DNA of 64,000 nt from JBBRRP01 sp964609655 (GTDB lineage: Bacteria; Myxococcota_A; Polyangia; Polyangiales; Polyangiaceae). A program made the translations under genes and the position numbers. Below, piece after piece: positions 60,401 to 64,000 of the stretch (positions within the stretch are counted from its first letter, which is position 1; every line of letters begins with the position of its first letter). A model generated the notes under the pieces. The model worked only from the letters and a program-made list of their open reading frames with translations, made no database searches and had not been told where the DNA came from. The stretch lies in contig CAZSUA010000002.1 of the NCBI GenBank assembly GCA_964609655.1, positions 13,165-77,164 on the forward strand, written 5' to 3'.

Positions 60401-63160
60401 ACGCGAGACGACTTGATCTTCAGAATGTGTCACCCAACGCTCGAAGCCTGAGGTTGCATCGAGCAGCCGTTTGAAACGACGGCGCACGAGTTCGATTTCG
60501 ACCGTTCTCCCAGCAACGTGATTACCGCTGGGATCCAAGGCTAGAAACTCGGCACTGACGGTGGCGGGAGCCTCCACGAAGGCGTTCGTCGGTTTCTTCA
60601 GCCCAACATAGAAGCTCGCGGGGTGAAGGACGACACTTAGGTTTCCGGCTAACGCTTGACGAGAGCTGTCCGTCAGCTCGGCCTCCACCGCGATCTTGAC
60701 TGGAGCCGTCTGGTCCAAGATAGCGAGATCCACTGGGAGTGAAAAACGCCCACGCGCATCGAGCACGCTGGTTCCTTTTTTCAAGAGTGAGTACAGGTCT
60801 ATGCTTGGAATCAATGGATCTGGCTTACCGAAAGGCAGCACCATGTCCTCATAGTAAACGCTTGCGTTTGTGGAAAAACCCTCACTGTTCGGCACCTTGA
60901 ACCAGCTTTGCTGCTGGCTGACGCGGTAGGTTACCCGCGCGTTCGGCAGCGGCGCGCCGTACAAATAATCTCCTCGGATCGTAAATTCAGCATGGTCGCC
61001 ATTTTCTAACGTTTTCGCTGAGCTCTCGACGTTTACCTTAAATTCAGCGGAACGATACTCTGCGACAGTTAAGTTCGCCGAGAGCTCGCCATCCTTCAGA
61101 CCTTCGGTATCCAGCTGATACGCACCTGGGGATGCTGTGGCGGGGAGCCTGAAAGTGAGATCGAAGCTTCCGTAGTCACTGGTGGTCACCATTTGCTGCA
61201 GGTGCGTAAGCTCATTAGGTGAGGTCAAGATGACCTGAAAGCGCCGCTTGCCTGGTAAATCATTCCCAGTCTTGGATTCTCGGCGCACGATCCCTTTGAC
61301 CTTGACCTCATCGCCGGGGCGGTAGATGTCCCGGTCGGTAAACAACACTCCGTAGTAGCGGCGGGAGACGGACCCCCGCCCGGCTTCGTGCTGGGAATAG
61401 AGGAAAGTATCGGCTTCTTGATAGGCGAGATCCTGTGCCGTTTGCGCAACGATCAGGGGTGGCGCTCGCAAGTTCTCGTCTTGTGGGAACACCTCCTCAA
61501 GAATTTGCGCCAGTCCCGCCTCGTCTGTCAGATAGCTCTTCGAACGGCGACCTTGGTTCAGGATTTCAACGCTAGCTCCGGGCACGGGCGCACCGGTTGA
61601 AAGCCGTGTGACCCAAACGTGCGCACTGTGTTCTGAGATCTTGGCCGTGATTGCCAAGTCGGTAACCTGAAGCAGCTTGGCCTCTTCTTCGGTTTTTCCT
61701 GGGGCTGGGGAGTACTGGGTCAAAATGGCGATGGGGCCACGCCGACCTTTCAGAATCGTAGCCAGATCGAGTGAGTGCCTGGCTATTTCGTTCTTGGGTA
61801 CCGCGGGATGGAACACCTTCGTTTGAGCGCCGTTGATAGAGCGGACAAAGGCTACCTTTTGGCCGGACGGCATTCTCATCATTTCAGCTGCTTGGCCCAG
61901 AGTGAGATTTGCCGTCGTGGCGTGAAACTCACTTAAATTGACGCTCGTGATGGCGATTTGAAGTGGTTGCTCGGCCTCAAGCAAGCTCCCGTCGACCCCA
62001 AGCTCAATAGAGGGCTGCTCGTCTGCGAAGCGGAGATCACTTTGGGCGCGGCCTTCGAGCGACTGGCCATAGGTATCTCTGAGGCTTGGATCCAAACTGA
62101 TGGAGTACTTCTTTCCAGGCCTAAATGCGCCATTCAGATACCACTCCTTTTGCGCTTCACCTCCGACCGAGTCCCAGGCGAGGTTAACAGGCGGCTGCAC
62201 GCGCACGCCTTTCTGAAGCTCGGACAGCTTCACACGATTAGTAAACAAAAGACGGGGTGGGGTCCACGCTGCGCATGGCTCCTCCCGTGACTCTCTTTGG
62301 CATACGATCTTCGCGCGGAACGGGCCGTACGTCTCGAACCCGATGCTCTCGGGCGTGCCACTCAATAGTGGGCCTCGACTGCCTCGAAGTTTATCGCTGA
62401 TCCGGAATTCTATGCGGCTCGCGGGCGGTAGCGGTGCGCTTGGCCGCACCTCAAGCAGCTTGTCGTACTTGGGATTGGGGCGCACCACGTCGAAGTCAAG
62501 CGGTTGAACCTTATCTGCTTGGAGGGCAAAAAGGCCCGATTCTGCCTTCAGTGCCTCCGCGGACACGGGTTGATTGAAGCGCAGCTTGAGAGACGTGTTG
62601 AGCGGAAGCCCCTGTTTGCCTCGGTTCGGTTCAGTCGACACGACACTTGGCCTCGGTGTGGCAAATTCCCAGCGGAAAGCTTGCCCAAGGGCAATTCCGT
62701 TCAAGGCGCGTAGGTCTTTTGGGACTTCGACGACGTAGCGTGTTGCTGGGTTTAAGGGCCCGGGCTCTGGGACGAAGGTGAGCGCACGCGTCCCCACCCA
62801 CTGCCACCGTCCAGCGATTTCAGGGCTGAGACGGATTTTGGGTGTTGGAGCATCATTTGCCACAGCAAGTGCGCGAATAGGCTCGCTGAACACGATCTGG
62901 ATCTGCTCCAGCAACGAACTTTCGCCCTTCGGTCCTGCGAAGTCGACTCTAAAAGGCCCGCTTGGCAGTGCTCTACGTTGTCCGCTTAGGAGTGCTACTG
63001 AACTAGGTGAAGACACCCGCCTTTGCTCAGGAGCGCAGGCTAACATCAGAACAAGACCCCAGCCGACCCAGCGCGCCCGCCCCCGCCACCAGCAGAGCCA
63101 AGCCCAAAGCGTGTGACTTAAAGCATCCACACGCCATCCCAAAATTGACCCCAATCGCAT
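57413..63160 (-). CDS. Alpha-2-macroglobulin family lipoprotein with thioester motif
   Basis: A giant (1915 residues) periplasmic protein thought to trap proteases that breach the outer membrane. ATG 63160 has a GGAGGAG ribosome site; a lipobox (VLMLAC) near residue 40 follows an unusually long, Trp-rich signal (ALSHTLWAWLCWWRGRARW). N-terminal Ig-like domains (FRVDFAGPKGESSLLEQIQIVFSEPI...) lead to MG domains with ILDRDIYRPGDEVKVKGIVR-type strands (DRDIYRPGDEV). The A2M core LRLPDSLTSYRIMAVAAS and the thioester region YPYDCTEQLASRILPLLS (CTEQ codons at 58907-58918) are present. The TED domain follows. Bacterial A2M often pairs with PbpC, but no such gene is adjacent here. It ends 53 bases from the convergent halogenase gene. 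Confidence 0.92.
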   Translation of the reverse strand: MRLGSILGWRVDALSHTLWAWLCWWRGRARWVGWGLVLMLACAPEQRRVSSPSSVALLSGQRRALPSGPFRVDFAGPKGESSLLEQIQIVFSEPIRALAVANDAPTPKIRLSPEIAGRWQWVGTRALTFVPEPGPLNPATRYVVEVPKDLRALNGIALGQAFRWEFATPRPSVVSTEPNRGKQGLPLNTSLKLRFNQPVSAEALKAESGLFALQADKVQPLDFDVVRPNPKYDKLLEVRPSAPLPPASRIEFRISDKLRGSRGPLLSGTPESIGFETYGPFRAKIVCQRESREEPCAAWTPPRLLFTNRVKLSELQKGVRVQPPVNLAWDSVGGEAQKEWYLNGAFRPGKKYSISLDPSLRDTYGQSLEGRAQSDLRFADEQPSIELGVDGSLLEAEQPLQIAITSVNLSEFHATTANLTLGQAAEMMRMPSGQKVAFVRSINGAQTKVFHPAVPKNEIARHSLDLATILKGRRGPIAILTQYSPAPGKTEEEAKLLQVTDLAITAKISEHSAHVWVTRLSTGAPVPGASVEILNQGRRSKSYLTDEAGLAQILEEVFPQDENLRAPPLIVAQTAQDLAYQEADTFLYSQHEAGRGSVSRRYYGVLFTDRDIYRPGDEVKVKGIVRRESKTGNDLPGKRRFQVILTSPNELTHLQQMVTTSDYGSFDLTFRLPATASPGAYQLDTEGLKDGELSANLTVAEYRSAEFKVNVESSAKTLENGDHAEFTIRGDYLYGAPLPNARVTYRVSQQQSWFKVPNSEGFSTNASVYYEDMVLPFGKPDPLIPSIDLYSLLKKGTSVLDARGRFSLPVDLAILDQTAPVKIAVEAELTDSSRQALAGNLSVVLHPASFYVGLKKPTNAFVEAPATVSAEFLALDPSGNHVAGRTVEIELVRRRFKRLLDATSGFERWVTHSEDQVVSRCSGTTGAIAVGCALKIPAAGYFFVLAKAKDDKGRETRSAYTLYGIGSGESAWREDKEELELVLDKAEYNVGETARLLVKSPFPEADAIITIERDGVYETRRTKLFGSTPTRLIPVTDAIRPNAYVSVHLLRPRTAPLERRGKPDLGAPTFRSGVAELRVNAEPRRLRISLKPNKVDFQPGDEVSVDVGVSTADGKPHAAEVTLYAVDEGVLSLSKYQKPDPHEIFTASRMLGVDTIESREMLGRMNWRTGRFELASLSYGDGVGVFGSGKRSETRLDVRIDFRTTAYFNPTLAVGPTGTTRASFRLPDSLTSYRIMAVAASLDDRYGSAETNITTSKPLMARPALPRFIRAGDNLQAGVVVSAKGLGPTQVNVAAEATAITLLGPAVKAVTIEQNTPKEVRFAFRAGTVGDAKFTFKVTSASANDQVALSLPVESPANVETVALYGETKTQAIERLGDLNSIRRDIGSLTLSASSTALIGLDAGMSQLIEYPYDCTEQLASRILPLLSLRNMATDFGFKIPPNADALVERTVAEIIKRQGSDGGFGLWPNSESSPWITPYALWVLHEAKGRKFDVPEWVLEQGKNYLRTYVTGTKQDDRINRASRALILDVLAMLGSPESSQVARLAAKQLELPAFANALLLHAMVVGREPKTLIEPLLRTLENTLHISGNRAFSAENIGNDYAVLMDSPARSSALVLRALVAARPKHVLAAPLARGLLFARRGGTWQNTQETAFALLALSAYRAAQESEAPKANISVFLGEQPLLTGQFASASVVPLTKTVPLNGLRGGDLIFSNQGAGTLFYEARLRYADTELPQLPLDRGFSVQKTLRSVEAQADGANASGEPRASQTEFHGGDLVLTDLVVVTSIPREYVVIDDRIAAALEPIDTNLSTAAAWLSPALMSVEEREDTIDGVGDDYDARAHGRPSPSTSFRQELKDDRVLFFIDHLLPGIHHFRYLSRATSLGEFVTPATKVEEMYSPENFGTTAASVIRVQ

Positions 63161-63242
63161 CACACTCCTCCAACGACCTATGGTCGGGAAGCATGGGCTT
63201 CGGCACAACCTAAAAACACGCCTCAGCCCCTACCGGGAAGGC

Positions 63243-63689
63243 CTACTTGAGCCGCGCAACGTCAGCAAGATCTTCGGGACGCCCAACCGCTCGCTTATTC
63301 GCAAGCAAATGTTCACGCGAAATAAAGAAAACTGGAACGCCGTCGAGCTCTCCCGACACACGAGCCTCCCAGGCCGCCCCCAGCTCAACTCCCTTAATGA
63401 AGGTCATGAGATCAATTTGCTCTGGGGCTCGTCCGAGGGCCACCATGACCGGTACGACGAATTCGGCCGGCTTCATCGTGATCGCTCCAAACCCAAAATC
63501 GCTGAGAGCCGCAAGAAGCCGCTCGGCGTTGGAGAGCTCTGGCACGATGAACACATCGACATCGCTGGTAAACCGCGGATACCCATGAAAGCTCACCGCG
63601 TGGCCGCCGATAATCAGAAACTGTACGTCACGTGCGTTCAAGCACTGCAAGAACTCTCTGAAGTCGTCTGGGAGCATCTTGGGAGCCAT
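63243..63689 (-). CDS. Nucleotidyltransferase (MNT/DUF6036-like), possible toxin or modifier
   Basis: 148 residues. The motif LIIGGHAVSFHGYPRFTSDVDVFIV is the minimal nucleotidyltransferase signature (GG-x-A, then TxDxD with the two metal-binding Asp), followed by IDLMTFIKGVE and PVFFISREHLLANKRAVGRPEDLADV. These proteins act with a small partner as toxin-antitoxin-like AMPylation or tRNA-modifying pairs, or in phage defence. It starts 62 bases inside the end of the small gene upstream, so the two overlap and are surely coexpressed. A start at MLPDDF (63677) is also possible. Confidence 0.8.
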   Translation of the reverse strand: MAPKMLPDDFREFLQCLNARDVQFLIIGGHAVSFHGYPRFTSDVDVFIVPELSNAERLLAALSDFGFGAITMKPAEFVVPVMVALGRAPEQIDLMTFIKGVELGAAWEARVSGELDGVPVFFISREHLLANKRAVGRPEDLADVARLK

Positions 63690-63831
63690 AGTATTGTCTC
63701 TGAAGCTTCACCGTCAGCGCAACGCGTTCATTCGGTGTCATCGCTTGGTAGGCCTCTCGAGTGCAGCGCTCAGCCTCCTCGGGTGTCTCGAATTTGGTGA
63801 GGAGCCGCTCCACGGGCTTCAGGTTTAGCAC
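63628..63831 (-). CDS. Small protein paired with nucleotidyltransferase
   Basis: 67 residues: MLNLKPVERLLTKFETPEEAERCTREAY...TPNERVALTVKLQRQYYG, a charged, mainly helical protein without known catalytic motifs. It overlaps the nucleotidyltransferase gene by 62 bases at its 3' end, an overlap typical of tightly coupled two-gene modules. It may be the antitoxin or a substrate-recognition partner. A family cannot be named with confidence. Confidence 0.58.
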   Translation of the reverse strand: MLNLKPVERLLTKFETPEEAERCTREAYQAMTPNERVALTVKLQRQYYGSQDAPRRLQRVLAVLERT

Positions 63832-63946
63832 GTTGTGCGCGAAAGGAGCTCCAAAGGTTCGAACTTCCGGGTGTTAGCTTTCGACTCAGGCATGACCAAG
63901 CCCTACGCTAAGCCACTCATCAGGGGCTTCCAGTCTTTGGGATGGG

Positions 63947-64000
63947 CTACTCCCGCACCACATCCTCAAACGAGGCCGCGGTGAGGATTCGTTCAAGGAA
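63947..64000 (-). CDS. C-terminal tail of a gene continuing past the window edge
   Basis: Minus-strand frame ending in TAG at 63947-63949; the last visible residues are FLERILTAASFEDVVRE. Only 17 codons are seen, so no function can be given, and a chance open frame is possible. Confidence 0.3.
   Translation of the reverse strand, partial: FLERILTAASFEDVVRE

Noticed and set aside
63850..63890. tRNA-like TTCGA motif
   Set aside because: No cloverleaf could be formed around it; no tRNA gene was found anywhere in the window.
1..64000. CRISPR array, insertion sequence or prophage
   Set aside because: No regularly spaced repeats, transposase or phage structural genes were seen on either strand.

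Overview
The window looks like a contig from a member of the Myxococcota (deltaproteobacterial lineage), probably an uncultured or draft genome because a 10-N assembly gap lies inside a gene. The lineage call is inference. It rests on receptor-type Ser/Thr kinases with C-terminal PEGA or proline-rich tails, many cysteine-rich or glycine-rich lipoproteins of the myxobacterial style, a Tad pilus locus, and a large aryl-polyene gene cluster. About 58 protein genes are supported. No rRNA, tRNA, CRISPR array, insertion sequence or prophage was seen.

Layout. (1) 1-8645: a Tad/Flp pilus-type locus. A partial secretin (CpaC) and CpaB are on the minus strand. Diverging from them are a beta-propeller lipoprotein, a secreted NlpC/P60-like multidomain protein, and TadG-like, TadE-like and membrane proteins. 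(2) 8646-12131: a threonyl-tRNA synthetase that lacks the TGS and editing domains. It is preceded by an unannotated leader peptide with seven consecutive Thr codons and competing hairpins, the layout of a ribosome-stalling attenuator. Next come a fasciclin lipoprotein, a 127-bp scar made of the fused 3' ends of two upstream genes, and a J-domain protein. (3) 12464-19806: a phosphate region. A lipoprotein, a porin and a small PstS-like protein are on the plus strand. They converge on pstS-pstC-pstA-pstB-phoU, which has a good Pho box upstream of pstS. (4) 19901-29408: surface sugars. A fatty-acid hydroxylase is followed by a nonulosonate-type operon: LPG-flippase-like protein, glycosyltransferase, cytidylyltransferase, class III aminotransferase, SDR, KdsC-like phosphatase and a NeuB without SAF domain. 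A transketolase is divergent from it. (5) 29418-40813: signalling and envelope genes, including a PEGA kinase with a TPR partner, a glycine-rich PstS-like lipoprotein, a propeller lipoprotein, a Tat-exported phospholipase C, a pseudokinase broken by the assembly gap, and a beta-barrel protein.

(6) 40988-57359: a complete aryl-polyene (xanthomonadin/flexirubin-like) biosynthetic cluster. A five-gene plus-strand operon encodes a ketosynthase, a chain-length-factor-like protein, a dehydratase, a ketoreductase and a second ketosynthase. It converges on an eleven-gene, mostly translationally coupled minus-strand operon: acyltransferase, two ACPs, membrane protein, acyl-ACP ligase fused to a hotdog dehydratase, glycosyltransferase, LpxL-like acyltransferase, aromatic ammonia-lyase, LolA-like, MMPL exporter and DUF3261 lipoprotein. 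A flavin-dependent halogenase-like gene diverges from that operon. Together these predict an aryl polyene made from an ammonia-lyase-derived aromatic starter, possibly halogenated, attached to a lipid and moved to the outer membrane. (7) 57413-64000: a very large alpha-2-macroglobulin-like lipoprotein with a CxEQ thioester motif, a nucleotidyltransferase/small-protein pair resembling a toxin-antitoxin module, and the tail of one further gene.

Strongest candidates for something undescribed are the Thr leader with its editing-less ThrRS and the nearby duplication scar, the aryl-polyene cluster that combines an ammonia-lyase with unusual selectivity residues and a halogenase, and the SAF-less NeuB operon.
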